From positions 50,456,429-50,520,428 of the forward strand of contig OX485804.1 of the NCBI GenBank assembly GCA_950295325.1: 64,000 nt of DNA, read 5' to 3'. The position numbers and the translations under genes are program-made. Positions within the stretch are counted from its first letter, which is position 1, and every line of letters starts with the position of its first letter. Shown here piece by piece: positions 10,204 through 19,966 of the stretch. Origin of the DNA: Polytrichum commune. Lineage: Eukaryota > Streptophyta > Polytrichopsida > Polytrichales > Polytrichaceae. The notes below the pieces were generated by a model. The model saw only the letters and a program-made list of their open reading frames with translations. It had not been told where the DNA came from and did not search any database.

Positions 10204-11177
10204 TGTCGCGCACCTCTCCATGAGGAGTGGCCGAAACACCATGGGCACAAGGGGGACCCCGGAGTGACACCCGGGACTTGTGGCGCCGTTGGTGAGAGGG
10301 CCCAAGTGATCCTAGTGTGGGTGAGGGCCCCGGGCGTTGGGAACGCCTCCCACCCACAAAGACTAGGAGGCATGAGGGTGAGGCCATCAGCTATGCGTAG
10401 CTCATGGCGTGGTGATTCTAGAATGCTCAAGATCACCTCAATCGGAGGTGTGAGCTAGGAGTTATGGCCATTTGAGTGGGGTGCTGTCCCGGGACAGCGC
10501 CCTGGTACAGCAGTGCCTGGGAGTGATTCCCGGGACTGCCAAGGTTCAAACAGGCATAACTTCCTCAAGACTTGCCCCAATGGGGCAAGCGAGGAGTCCA
10601 TCGGCATCTACGTGAAGCGTAGATGAGGATGGAGTGGTTGGTTGCTGGAATCAGACATCATACAAGGAAGTTATGATGGTCTGAAGCTGCTGGGGGGGTT
10701 CTAGGCCCAGCAGCTAAGGGAAAATGTCCACTTGGCCCCAACTCTTGGTAGAGAGACAAGAGGTTGGTTGGCGGTGGGGTAGGGGCTCCGTGTAGAGTCC
10801 TAGAGGCTTATATGGGTGAGGTGGTGTGGCCTCACCCACCCGAGGCCGAACGGCACGGCCTCCATGGGCATTGGCCCATTGTGAGGCCATAGTTGCCTAG
10901 TATGGTTCGGGTTGTTGTAGTGTTGCTCCGGCAACGCGATGATCAACATAGGATTGGACTTCCATGGATGGAAGTCCACATTGGGGAAATGGGTTACCGA
11001 TTAAGGGGTGAGTCCCGAAAGCAAAGTAGGAGGGTTGGTTCCCTCCTATGAACTATTGGTCCGGGGTAAGAGGAGCTATCCATTAGCATGGCGGAATGCG
11101 AAGGGTTAGCGACTCGTAACCTTTGCTAGAATTGAAAATTGGCAAGATTATTAAGGGCCCTAGCAAGGGTTGCGACA
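10204..11177 (+). repeat. E2 5' LTR with a ladder of inverted repeats
   Basis: It runs from TGTCGCGCAC to GGTTGCGACA, 974 bp, with a possible TATA motif in CTTATATGGG near 10808. It holds many short inverted repeats: 10333-10347, 10384-10407 (one mismatch), 10483-10498 (perfect 16-bp palindrome), 10571-10589 (8-bp arms), 10605-10625 (8-bp arms), 10652-10683, 10685-10715 (10-bp arms), 10814-10837 (8-bp arms) and 10955-10978 (11-bp arms). Its RNA should be strongly folded. Confidence 0.93.
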
Positions 11178-11179
11178 CT

Positions 11180-11191
11180 TGGTATCAGAGC
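11180..11191 (+). promoter_or_regulatory. E2 primer binding site (initiator Met tRNA)
   Basis: TGGTATCAGAGC lies two bases after the LTR end. It is the standard plant retroelement site for priming by the initiator methionine tRNA. Confidence 0.9.
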
Positions 11192-11992
11192 AGGGTTCCA
11201 ATATTTGAGCTAGCACTTTGAGGGAGACATGGCTATCAAACGTGAGGGTTATTATGGTTAGCCCGGGGTTTCCAAAAGGTTGTGAGGCTCAAATTGGAAC
11301 AAAGATCATGTGTAAAGGGAATTTGACCATACCATTGGTTCTAATGACAATGGTGGGCATGATGGTGGATTCGGTAAGGAAATTGGTGGAGTCCTTTGAA
11401 AGGGCTCCCGCACACCTCAAAAAAGCATTTGGGGCCTAGAATACCGAATGCACCCAAAACCTTGGAGAGCATTAATGTTGGATTGAAATTCCAATTCGAA
11501 ATGCTTGGAAGGTATTGATGTTGGAATGAATTTGGTGGAAATGAGGCGTGCGGGCCTCTTAAGGCGTATATGCGCGAATTTCACACCCAAATGAATTGTG
11601 CATCTTAGATGAACGAGTTTTCTAAGAAGTACATCGTTTTAGGTGGGGTTTCAAAAGCGGGTGGTGAATACCAAGTTCAAATTTCCAAAAGTTTATTGAG
11701 GTTGTGGCGGGGATCATCAAAATTGCAACGAGCATTAAGGCCGATGACCCCAATAAGAAATTTGGTGGTGCCTTACAACAATGGACGTTGAGGGGAGATA
11801 GGTACCACGCCAAATAATACTTATGCCGCGAACCGAATGTAAGACGATGGCATTGTGGCCAAGGCTAGTAGCCTTAAGCCGAGGCCAAGTCTTTTGTACT
11901 TTGAGGCTCAAATGAATGGGACAAATGTCTCATGGGTTGATAAAGAGGCTACCATTCCTTCTTGAGCCCAAAACTCGCAAGGGAGTTGGGGC
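11192..11992 (+). pseudogene. E2: degenerate gag region
   Basis: This is the gag position between the primer site and the protease. Only short frames survive (11218-11439 and 11609-11791) and no full capsid domain can be read. Near 11820-11865 one zinc-knuckle-like unit is visible, where E3 has about six. Similar sequence occupies 18110-19258 in E3. Confidence 0.6.
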
Positions 11993-12540
11993 TTGCCGAT
12001 TGATAGAGCGGGCAAGCCCACCAAGGTGCGGTTTGGAAAGGGCGAACCGCATGAAACAAAGGAGGCCGCTATGCATGTAACTTTTCAATGTGGGACATTG
12101 GATTTTTGTCAAAATTTCACACCATGTGAAATAGATGAAATACATGTCATTGTGAAGGCTGCCTTCTTTGGAACTCACATGATAGATGTGAGGTGCAAGC
12201 CGGTGAGCTTGCGGTGCATTTGTGATGTCTTGATGGCAAAGAATTGCACTACAAATTGACAAGGACTCCTATGGTAGGAGGAATCAACTCGAATTTGGTC
12301 TTCATGGACCAAATGAATAAATGGAAAAACATAATTATAATGGTCGTGGTTCAATTGGAGCAACTCCAAGGAACTCATGGGGAGGCTAGGAAAGATAGGC
12401 CTCCCCAAAACCACATTGGTGGGATGTTGGTGAGGTACAAGGATGTATTCACCAATGTGTTGTCCAAAATGTTACCGCCAACGAGTGGAGGGAAAAAAAA
12501 AGAAAAAAAGAAAAGAAAAACTTGCTCAACGAGAGATTGA
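11993..12540 (+). pseudogene. E2: protease-like region ending at the RT-core deletion
   Basis: The frame 11993-12259 has segments typical of the chromovirus protease (a QNFTPCEIDEIHVIV-like stretch followed by MIDVR-KP), then a frameshifted linker (TRTPMVGG, and a LPP segment near 12475 where RT should start). After an A-rich run (12493-12520) the sequence jumps to QREIEFLRYV, normally found downstream of the RT active site. The RT palm with its YVDD motif is absent. E3 has the same junction. Confidence 0.75.
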
Positions 12541-12732
12541 GTTCTTGAGGTATGTGATGACAAAGGAAGTTGGTGGATGAACATGACAAATGTCAAGGCA
12601 ATCCAAGAGGAGAATTGGCCCTTGACTCAAGAGAAGGGCTAAGGTCATTTGTTGGCCTAGCCAACTACTACCACCACTTCATTCGAGGTGTTTCTAAGGT
12701 TGCTAGGACCTTAGTCAACTTGTTGGAAAAAT
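12541..12732 (+). pseudogene. E2: RT thumb/connection remnant
   Basis: It encodes VKAIQ-, then LRSFVGLANYYHHFIRG, the conserved gypsy segment after the RT catalytic core, with frame breaks. It leads directly into the first 229-bp repeat unit. Confidence 0.75.
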
Positions 12733-13858
12733 GGCTATCCCAAGAGTGGGATGAATCTTGTCACCAAGCCTTTGGGGAGCTCAAGAGCAAGTTTCCTTCA
12801 CAAGATGTGGTTAAGTTCCCGAGCTTTCACAAGCATTTTGAGATGCACATGGAGGCGAAGGACTTTACCATCGGCGGATGTTGGTCCAAGATGGATGACC
12901 ATTGCTTATGGGAGCATTAAGCTCCATGGTTGTCGAACCTTGTACGGCTTGTGCAAGAAATGGTTATCCCAAGAGTGGGATGAGCCTTGCCACCAAGCCT
13001 TTTGGGGAGCTTAAGACCAAGTTCTCTTCGCCACCCGTGCTCAAGTTCGTGGAGTTTGACAAACCTTTGAGGTGCATACGGGGGCAAGTGACTTTAGCAT
13101 TGGCGGATGTTGAGGCAAAATGGATGCCCTTTGCATATAAGAGCATGAAGCTCGATGGTTGTCCAACCTTGTCCAACTTGTGCAAGAAATGGCTATCCCA
13201 AGAATGGGATGAGCCTTGTTACCAAGTCTTTGAGGAGCTTAAGAGCAAGCTCTCTTCGCCGCCCGTGCTCAAGTTTGCGAAATTTGACAAACCTTTTGAG
13301 ATGCATACGGGGGCGAGTGACTTTACCATTGGCGGATGTTGATCCAAGATGGATGCCCATTGCATATGGGAGCATTAAGCTTAAAGGTTGTCAAACCTTG
13401 TGCGACTTGTGAAAGAAATGGCTATCTTAAGAGTGGGATGAGCCTTGTCCCCAAAGTCTTTGGGGAGCTTAATACAAAGTCGTCTTTGCCACCCGTGTTC
13501 AAGTTCGCGGAGCTTGACAAACCTTTTGAGGTGAATACGGGGTGGCGAGTGACTTTGCCATTGGCGGATGGTTAATGTAAGATGGATGGCCATTGCATAT
13601 GAGAGCGTTAAGCTTGATGGTTATCCGACCTTATCCGACTTGTGAAAGAAATGGCTATCCCAAGAGTGGGATGAGCCTTGCCACCAAGTCTTTAGGGAGC
13701 TCGAGAGCAAGTGTTCTTAGACGCCCGTGCTCAAGTTTGCGGAGCTTGACAAACCTTTTGAGGTGCATACGGGGTTGATTAACTTTGCCAATGGCGGATT
13801 GTTGATGTAAGATGGATGGCCATTGCATATGGGAGCATGAAGCTCGATGGTTGTCAAA
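12733..13858 (+). repeat. E2: 229-bp RNase H-start tandem repeat, five units
   Basis: Units begin at 12733, 12962, 13191, 13420 and 13653 (spacing 229, 229, 229, 233). Each repeats the end of the RT connection and the start of RNase H (W-x-E-x-CHQ-AFGELK, then PVLKF, FEVHTG and the IGG region up to the IAY/KL segment). Since 229 is not a multiple of three, each added unit shifts the reading frame by one, so the array cannot be one protein. In a normal element this segment occurs once. Confidence 0.93.
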
Positions 13859-15233
13859 GAAGACAACCAACTCATGACAAAGAACTTCTTTGTCGTAGTG
13901 CATTGCTTGAAGATGTGGCGACACTATTTGGGGTCGCACAAAGCAAAGGTCTATATGGACAATGTGTCCTAAAAGAATTTTGACATTCAAGCGCAAGTAA
14001 GCGCCAAGTCATTGCGGTGGCATGATAGTTTGGCGCTTATGAACGTGGATTTGATCCACAAACCGGACCGTGGAAATGTGGTGCCGGATGCGCGAAGTAG
14101 ACCGGATGAGTTCCAAGCAATGAGAACCATCCAAACCTTGTGGCTAATGTGTGCCGGCCAAGGAAACTTGTGATGCAAGATACGGGAGGGGTAAATTAAC
14201 TACCCCAAAAGCACAAAAACTTTTAGGTGAACTTCGCAAGAGCAAGGTGCTCAAAGAGGTTAAGTTGGTGGACGGATTGTTCAAGTGCAAGCAAAGTTGG
14301 GTGTATGTGCCACAAGGCAAGTTGAGGCTATCGGTTTTGAAGGAGGAATTTGATAGTCCTATTGCCGGCCATAGAGGAGAAAGAAAAAACCGCCATAGAA
14401 TGGTGTCATGGAGGTACCATTGGCGGTGCATAAAGGAGGATATAACCCACTTTGTGAAGGCGTGAATAAAGTGCCAAGTGAACCGAGCCTCTTACCAAAA
14501 GCAAGGCGGTTTCTTGCAACCGTTGCCTATCCCGTCGGCGCCATGGCATAGTATGTGCATGGACTTGATCACAAGTTTGCCGGAGTCACATGGGTATGAT
14601 GCCATCTTGTTGATGGTAGAGCGGTTTGCCAAGTTGGCACACATGGTGCCAATTGTGGGAACCGCCACCGCGTTGGAGACCGCATAGCCTTTTCTCAAAG
14701 GATGGTTGAGGCACCACGGGTTGCCAAGAGTGATTGTGTGGGATCAAGATCCAAAGTTCACAAGTGCATTTTCAATGCATTTCTCTAAGGAGGTTGTATT
14801 GAAACTAAGGTTTAGCACGGCCGTGTATTCCCAAATGGATGGGAAAACAAAGCGAGTGAATGGAGACTTGAAGCAATACTTGAGGAACTTGGTGGGGGCG
14901 GACCAAGGAGATTGGGCGGACTATGTGGGTCGAGCGGAGTGTAATTGCAATGTAGCCACGCACTTGGCTACCAAGGGGTGGTCTTTGGTGGTGGCTTATG
15001 GAGTGGATGCGCTCCAACCTATTAACCTAGCTCTCGAGGGGGCACATTCAACACTAGAGTTTAACCAAGATGGTGAGGACTTGGCCAAGGATGGTAAACA
15101 AGTCTTGGAGATGACCAAGTTGTTGGTGGAGAAAGCCCGAAGGTGCTACGGAGTGCTAGTAAATGCCGGAAGACGCGAAGTGGAGAATGAGGTGGGCCAA
15201 AAGGTGTTGTTGAATGTGAACAACTTCACTTAG
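13859..15233 (+). pseudogene. E2: RNase H C-terminal part and integrase remnant
   Basis: Follows the repeats as in E1. It has the zinc-binding region (GHRGERKNRH ... CQVNRASYQK), the core Asp residues in MDLITSLP and WDQDPKF, but the catalytic Glu position reads GKTKRVN, so Glu is replaced by Lys. The TAG at 14685-14687 is at the same place in all three copies. The frame 14706-15233 is otherwise long. Inactive. Confidence 0.88.
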
Positions 15234-15664
15234 CCGGAAGGCCTCGCTCCAAAAGTTCATGTCCAAAATTGGAGCTTCGTTTTCCATTGTGGAACAAGTG
15301 TTCAAGGACATGTATAAGTTGGAATTACCGCCGGACATCAAAGTGCATCCGACATTTCATGTCTCATTACGAAAGTCATTTTAGGACGACACCTTGTGGC
15401 CCGATCACAAGCAAGTGATTAGGCCACGTCCCGACCTTGTGGAGGTCATTTGGAACATGAGGTAAGAGGGCATCCTCAAGTGTAGGAAGCCCAAGTGAAA
15501 ATGAAAGAAAATGTACAAAGGAGTACTTGGTGAAATGATGAGGATACCATGAGAAAGAAGCCGTTTGGGTAGCGGCAAGAGACATGATGAACGGCAAGGA
15601 ATTGGTAAAGCACTTTGAAGAAACTAAGGCTAGACATTCCAATAAAATGAAGCGTAGGCATTGA
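15234..15664 (+). pseudogene. E2: integrase tail and chromodomain remnant
   Basis: Closely similar to the E1 region at 7140-7590 with the same kinds of stops; it ends in the KMKRRH-like motif just before 15664. The chromodomain frame is interrupted. Confidence 0.75.
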
Positions 15665-16477
15665 TGAGGACATCAATCTCCTTTAGTGGGGGAGAGACGC
15701 TAGTAGCACACTTAGCTTCGAGGCTAATTGCTCCACAACATGAACTTGTTCTTTGGCTTGAGGGAATAAAGTCCAAACTTTAGTGGTGCAAAGAGAAAAG
15801 TACGAGATGAGGTCCTAGTCTTGTACTTGTGCTTGGTTAGTGGAAGAGGGGGAATAGATATGCCAAACTAGGTTGGGTAAGCCGAGTAATTGGGGCCATG
15901 GCTAGGAGGGGCCTTGGATAAAACCAAAAAACTTCTTAGCCGTGGGCTTGTCCGGGCGGGGACAAGGTGATGGCGCGTGCTCATAAAAGTGCTACCCGCG
16001 AGCTAACGAGAGTTGGCGCATGGGAGTCATGAACCCATGTCTCGAAAGAGCAAAGTGGGAACCGAGTCGGGCGGGACTTGGCATCACCCCCGTGCGATCG
16101 AGGCGTGGCTTAACAATGGAAAGCCATCTCGGAGTTGCAACCGAGACAACTTAGTGGAAGCGTTGAGGTCTCGCCTAGATGTGTCACGTTAGGCTAGTGG
16201 AGCCTAATGGGGGAGGCCCCAAAGGAGGGGCAACCCAAGTGAGTCCCAAAGTAGGTGGGTCTAGTGTAGGTTAGGTCCTTGGATGAGAGATCCAAGGTCG
16301 CTAACGGACCACCTAGTAACGACACCTTTGGGACTATGCCAAATTTGAAGATGCATTGTGGGGGTCGCGCCCTAAGGTAAACACAATGCCGCACCATAGA
16401 GGATGGCAACTTGAGAATTGGTGTGCCGACTACGAGTATAGTCGATGAGGGCATCGAGTCCGTTTGGTGGGGGTGAG
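15665..16477 (+). other. E2: 3' non-coding region and polypurine tract
   Basis: About 810 bp without a sense ORF, closely matching E1 and E3. The polypurine tract GGTGGGGGTGAG (16466-16477) abuts the 3' LTR. A 155-codon antisense frame occupies 16661-16194. Confidence 0.75.
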
Positions 16478-17451
16478 TGTCGCGCACCTCTCCATGAGGA
16501 GTGGCCGAAACACCATGGGCACAAGGGGGACCCCGGAGTGACACCCGGGACTTGTGGCGCCGTTGGTGAGAGGGCCCAAGTGATCCTAGTGTGGGTGAGG
16601 GCCCCGGGCGTTGGGAACGCCTCCCACCCACAAAGACTAGGAGGCATGAGGGTGAGGCCATCAGCTATGCGTAGCTCATGGCGTGGTGATTCTAGAATGC
16701 TCAAGATCACCTCAATCGGAGGTGTGAGCTAGGAGTTATGGCCATTTGAGTGGGGTGCTGTCCCGGGACAGCGCCCTGGTACAGCAGTGCCTGGGAGTGA
16801 TTCCCGGGACTGCCAAGGTTCAAACAGGCATAACTTCCTCAAGACTTGCCCCAATGGGGCAAGCGAGGAGTCCATCGGCATCTACGTGAAGCGTAGATGA
16901 GGATGGAGTGGTTGGTTGCTGGAATCAGACATCATACAAGGAAGTTATGATGGTCTGAAGCTGCTGGGGGGGTTCTAGGCCCAGCAGCTAAGGGAAAATG
17001 TCCACTTGGCCCCAACTCTTGGTAGAGAGACAAGAGGTTGGTTGGCGGTGGGGTAGGGGCTCCGTGTAGAGTCCTAGAGGCTTATATGGGTGAGGTGGTG
17101 TGGCCTCACCCACCCGAGGCCGAACGGCACGGCCTCCATGGGCATTGGCCCATTGTGAGGCCATAGTTGCCTAGTATGGTTCGGGTTGTTGTAGTGTTGC
17201 TCCGGCAACGCGATGATCAACATAGGATTGGACTTCCATGGATGGAAGTCCACATTGGGGAAATGGGTTACCGATTAAGGGGTGAGTCCCGAAAGCAAAG
17301 TAGGAGGGTTGGTTCCCTCCTATGAACTATTGGTCCGGGGTAAGAGGAGCTATCCATTAGCATGGCGGAATGCGAAGGGTTAGCGACTCGTAACCTTTGC
17401 TAGAATTGAAAATTGGCAAGATTATTAAGGGCCCTAGCAAGGGTTGCGACA
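16478..17451 (+). repeat. E2 3' LTR
   Basis: 974 bp, read as identical to the 5' LTR at 10204-11177. It is followed by the GGGTG duplication at 17452-17456. Confidence 0.95.
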
Positions 17452-17456
17452 GGGTG

Positions 17457-17623
17457 AGTCCCGAAAGCAAAGTAGGAGGGTTGGTTCCCTCCTATGAGCT
17501 ATATGGTCCGGGGTAAGAGGAGCTAACCATTAGCATGGCGGTATGCGAAGGGTTAGCGCTCGTAACCTTTGCTAGAAAGGAAAATTGGCAAGATTGCTAA
17601 GGGGGCTAGCAAGGGTTGCGACA
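17457..17623 (+). repeat. E1 3' LTR, right part
   Basis: It continues the family LTR exactly where 10203 left off (AGTCCCGAAAGC...) and ends GGTTGCGACA. With 9399-10203 it makes a complete LTR. Confidence 0.9.
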
Positions 17624-17696
17624 CCCCGGGTGTCACTCCGGGGTCCCCCTTGTGCCCATGGTGTTTCGGGCACTCCTCATGGAGAGGTGCGCGACA
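17624..17696 (-). repeat. Inverted tip of an E-family LTR
   Basis: This is the reverse complement of the first 73 bases of the family LTR, placed between the E1 LTR end and a truncated forward LTR. No TSD was found, so it looks like a rearrangement (tip inversion plus loss of about 500 bp of the E3 5' LTR) rather than a clean insertion. Confidence 0.8.
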
Positions 17697-18095
17697 GGTA
17701 GGGGCCCCGCGTGAAGTCCTAGAGGCTTATATGGGTGAGGTGGTGTGGCCTCACCCACCCGAGGCCGAACGGCAAGGCCTCCATGGGTTTTGGCCTATTG
17801 TGAGGCCATAGTTGCCTAGTATGCTTCGGGTTGTTGTAGCGTTGCTCCGGCAACGCGATGATCAACATAGGATTGGACTTCCATGGATGGAAGTCCACAT
17901 TGGGGAAATGGGTTACCGATTAAGGGGTGAGTCCTGAAAGCAAAGTAGGAGGGTTGGTTCCCTCTTATGAACTATTGGTCCGGGGTAAGAGGAGCTAACC
18001 ATTAGCATGGCGGAATGCGAAGGGTTAGTGCTCGTAACCTTTGCTAGAAACGAAAATTGGCAAGATTATTAAAGGACCTAGCAAGGGTTGCGACA
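17697..18095 (+). repeat. E3 5' LTR remnant
   Basis: It covers only the last 40% of the family LTR and ends GGTTGCGACA. It retains the possible TATA motif (CTTATATGGG) and the 11-bp-arm inverted repeat near the TGGACTTCCAT arm. Confidence 0.9.
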
Positions 18096-18097
18096 TT

Positions 18098-18109
18098 TGG
18101 TATCAGAGC
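18098..18109 (+). promoter_or_regulatory. E3 primer binding site (initiator Met tRNA)
   Basis: TGGTATCAGAGC, two bases after the LTR remnant, as in E2. Confidence 0.9.
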
Positions 18110-19258
18110 AGGGTTCCAAGTTTTGAGCTCGCACTTTGAGGGAAACATGGCTATCATAAATGCGGGTTATGATGGTGAGCCCGGGGTTTCCAAAAAGGTT
18201 GTGAGGCTCAAATTGGAACAAGGATCATGTGCAAGTGGAATTTGACCATACCATTGGTTCCAATGACAATGGTGGGCATGAGGGTGGATTTGGTAAGGAA
18301 AATGGAGGAGTGCTTTGAAAAGGGCTCCCGCAACCTCAAAAAACATTTGGGGCCTAGAATACCGAAAGCACCCAAAACCTTGGAGGGCATTAATGTTGGA
18401 TTGAAATTCCAATTCGAAATGCTTGGAAGGCATTAATGTTGGATTGAAATTCCAATTCGAAATGCTTGGAAGGTATTGATGTTGGAATGAATTTGGTGCT
18501 AATGAGGCACCCGGGGCCTCTTAAGGCCTATGTGCGCTATTCAAACGCACAAATGAAGGATACACCTAAAACGGACGAACTTTCTAAGAAATGCATCCTT
18601 TTAGGTGGGGTTTTAAAAGCGGGTGGTGGATGCCTTGTTTAAGTCCCCAAGGCTTCTTGAGGACATGGTGGGGACCATCAAGTTTGCAAGGGCATTGAAG
18701 CCGATGATCCCAAAGAGAAGTTCGGCGGCGCATCACCACAAGTGGCTTTAGCCAAAGTAGGTCCCAAAGAAATGAGTGCAAATTGTTTGGTGCATTTTAC
18801 GTAGGCAAAACATGTTGGTGCCGCGGACGGAATGTTGAAAGGTGGCTTTGTGCTTCCAAAGCAAATCATACTTGTGCCGCGGACGGAATGTTGGGAGGTG
18901 GGTTTGTCCTACCAAGGCAATTCATGTTCGTGCCGCGGACGGAGTGTGGGAAGGTGGCTTTGTGTTACCAAGGCAAAACATGTTTGTTTTGCGGACAAAC
19001 TATTAGAAATTGGTTTTGTGGCACCAAACCAATTTGTCCCGCGCACGAAATGTTTGAAGTTGGCTTTGCGGACCAAGCCAAGCCAAGTTGCGGAGGACCA
19101 AATGTAAGACGATGGCATTGTGGCCAAGGCTAGTAGCCTTAAGCCGAGGCCAAGTCTTTTGTACCTTGAGGCTCAAATGAATGGGAGATATGTCTCATGA
19201 GTTGACAAGCAGGCAACGGACTCTTTCATGAGCCCAAAGCTCACAAGGGAGTTGGGGC
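18110..19258 (+). pseudogene. E3: degenerate gag region
   Basis: Collinear with the E2 gag region but with a 50-bp direct duplication near 18380-18480 (segment starting GGCATTAATGTTGG) and the zinc-knuckle array at 18800-19110. Only short frames survive (18057-18245, 18227-18436, 18783-19133). Confidence 0.6.
18800..19110 (+). repeat. E3: zinc-knuckle tandem array, about six units
   Basis: The element CCGCGGACGGAATGT recurs at 18821, 18877 and 18933, with diverged forms at about 18989, 19039 and 19088 (spacing 56, 56, 56, then about 50). Translation gives repeated Cys-rich pieces such as TCLFCGQTIRNWFC, resembling gag CCHC knuckles. E2 has one unit at the same place, so this is an expansion specific to E3 or a collapse in E2. 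Confidence 0.8.
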
Positions 19259-19966
19259 TTGCCAATTGATAGAGCGGGCAAGCCCACCAAGGTGCGGTTT
19301 GGAAAGGGCGAACCGCATGAGACGAAGGAGTTCGCGATGCATGTAACCTTTCAATGTGGGACATTGGATTTTTGTCAAAATTTCACACCATGTGAAATAG
19401 ATGAAATGCATGTCATTGTGAAGGCCGTCTTCTTTGAAACTCACATGATAGATGTGAGGTGCAAGCCGGTGTGCTTGCGGTGCATTATGATGTGTCATAA
19501 TGGCAAAGAATTGAAGTTCAAATTGACAAGAACTCCTATGGTAGGAGGTCCCGAGTCGAATTTGGTGTTAATAGACCAAATGAAAAATAGAAAACATAAT
19601 GGTCGTGATTCAATTGGAGCAACTCCAAGGAACGTATGGGGAGGCTAGGAAAGATGGGCCTCCCCCAAACCACATTGGTGGGATGTTGGTGAAATACAAG
19701 GATGTATTCACCAATGTGTTGCCCAAAAAGTTACCGCCAAGGAGTGAAAAATAACTTTGCTCAACGAGAGATTGAGTTCTTGAGGTATGTGGTGACAAAG
19801 GAAGTTGGTGGACGAACATGAAGAATGTGAAGGCAATCCAAAAGGAGAATTGGCCCTTCATTCAAAAAGGGCTTAGGTCATTTGTTGGCCTAGCCAACTA
19901 CTACCACCACTTCATTCGAGAGTTTTTGAAGGTTGCTAGGACCTTATTCAACTTATTGAGGGAAAT
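19259..19966 (+). pseudogene. E3: protease-like region, RT-core deletion and RT connection remnant
   Basis: The frame 19259-19648 matches the E2 protease region (QNFTPCEIDEMHVIV, then MIDVR-KP). Near 19735-19760 it passes straight to QREIEFLRYV, so the RT palm is missing exactly as in E2 but without the A-rich run. LRSFVGLANYYHHFIR follows at about 19870-19920. Confidence 0.78.

Larger units (their letters stand above)
10204..17451 (+). mobile_element. E2: complete, young, non-autonomous chromovirus, 7248 bp
   Basis: Two 974-bp LTRs, which I read as identical, enclose a primer site, degenerate gag, protease, an RT remnant lacking its core, a five-unit 229-bp RNase H repeat, integrase, chromodomain and polypurine tract. 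The 5-bp TSD GGGTG (10199-10203 and 17452-17456) and the precise split of the E1 LTR prove the boundaries. Identical LTRs imply recent insertion. The coding part is nevertheless broken in many places, so the proteins for its movement must have come from elsewhere. Confidence 0.93.
5359..17623 (+). mobile_element. E1: degenerate chromodomain Ty3/gypsy element (chromovirus), interrupted
   Basis: The visible part holds RNase H repeats, integrase, chromodomain, 3' non-coding region with polypurine tract, and a 3' LTR split into 9399-10203 and 17457-17623. Three insertions disrupt it: G1 at its left border, a reversed solo LTR at 7871-8862 and complete element E2 at 10204-17451. Rejoining the LTR halves across the E2 target duplication gives 972 bp, against 974 bp for the E2 LTRs. 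Confidence 0.85.

Noticed and set aside
12493..12520. A-rich run in E2 as a poly(A) tail of a processed insertion
   Set aside because: It is interrupted by G, lies at the RT-deletion junction inside an element with sound ends, and shows no TSD of its own.
12733..13858. CRISPR-like or satellite array
   Set aside because: The 229-bp units encode RNase H remnants and have no short repeat/unique spacer pattern; they are internal to an LTR element.
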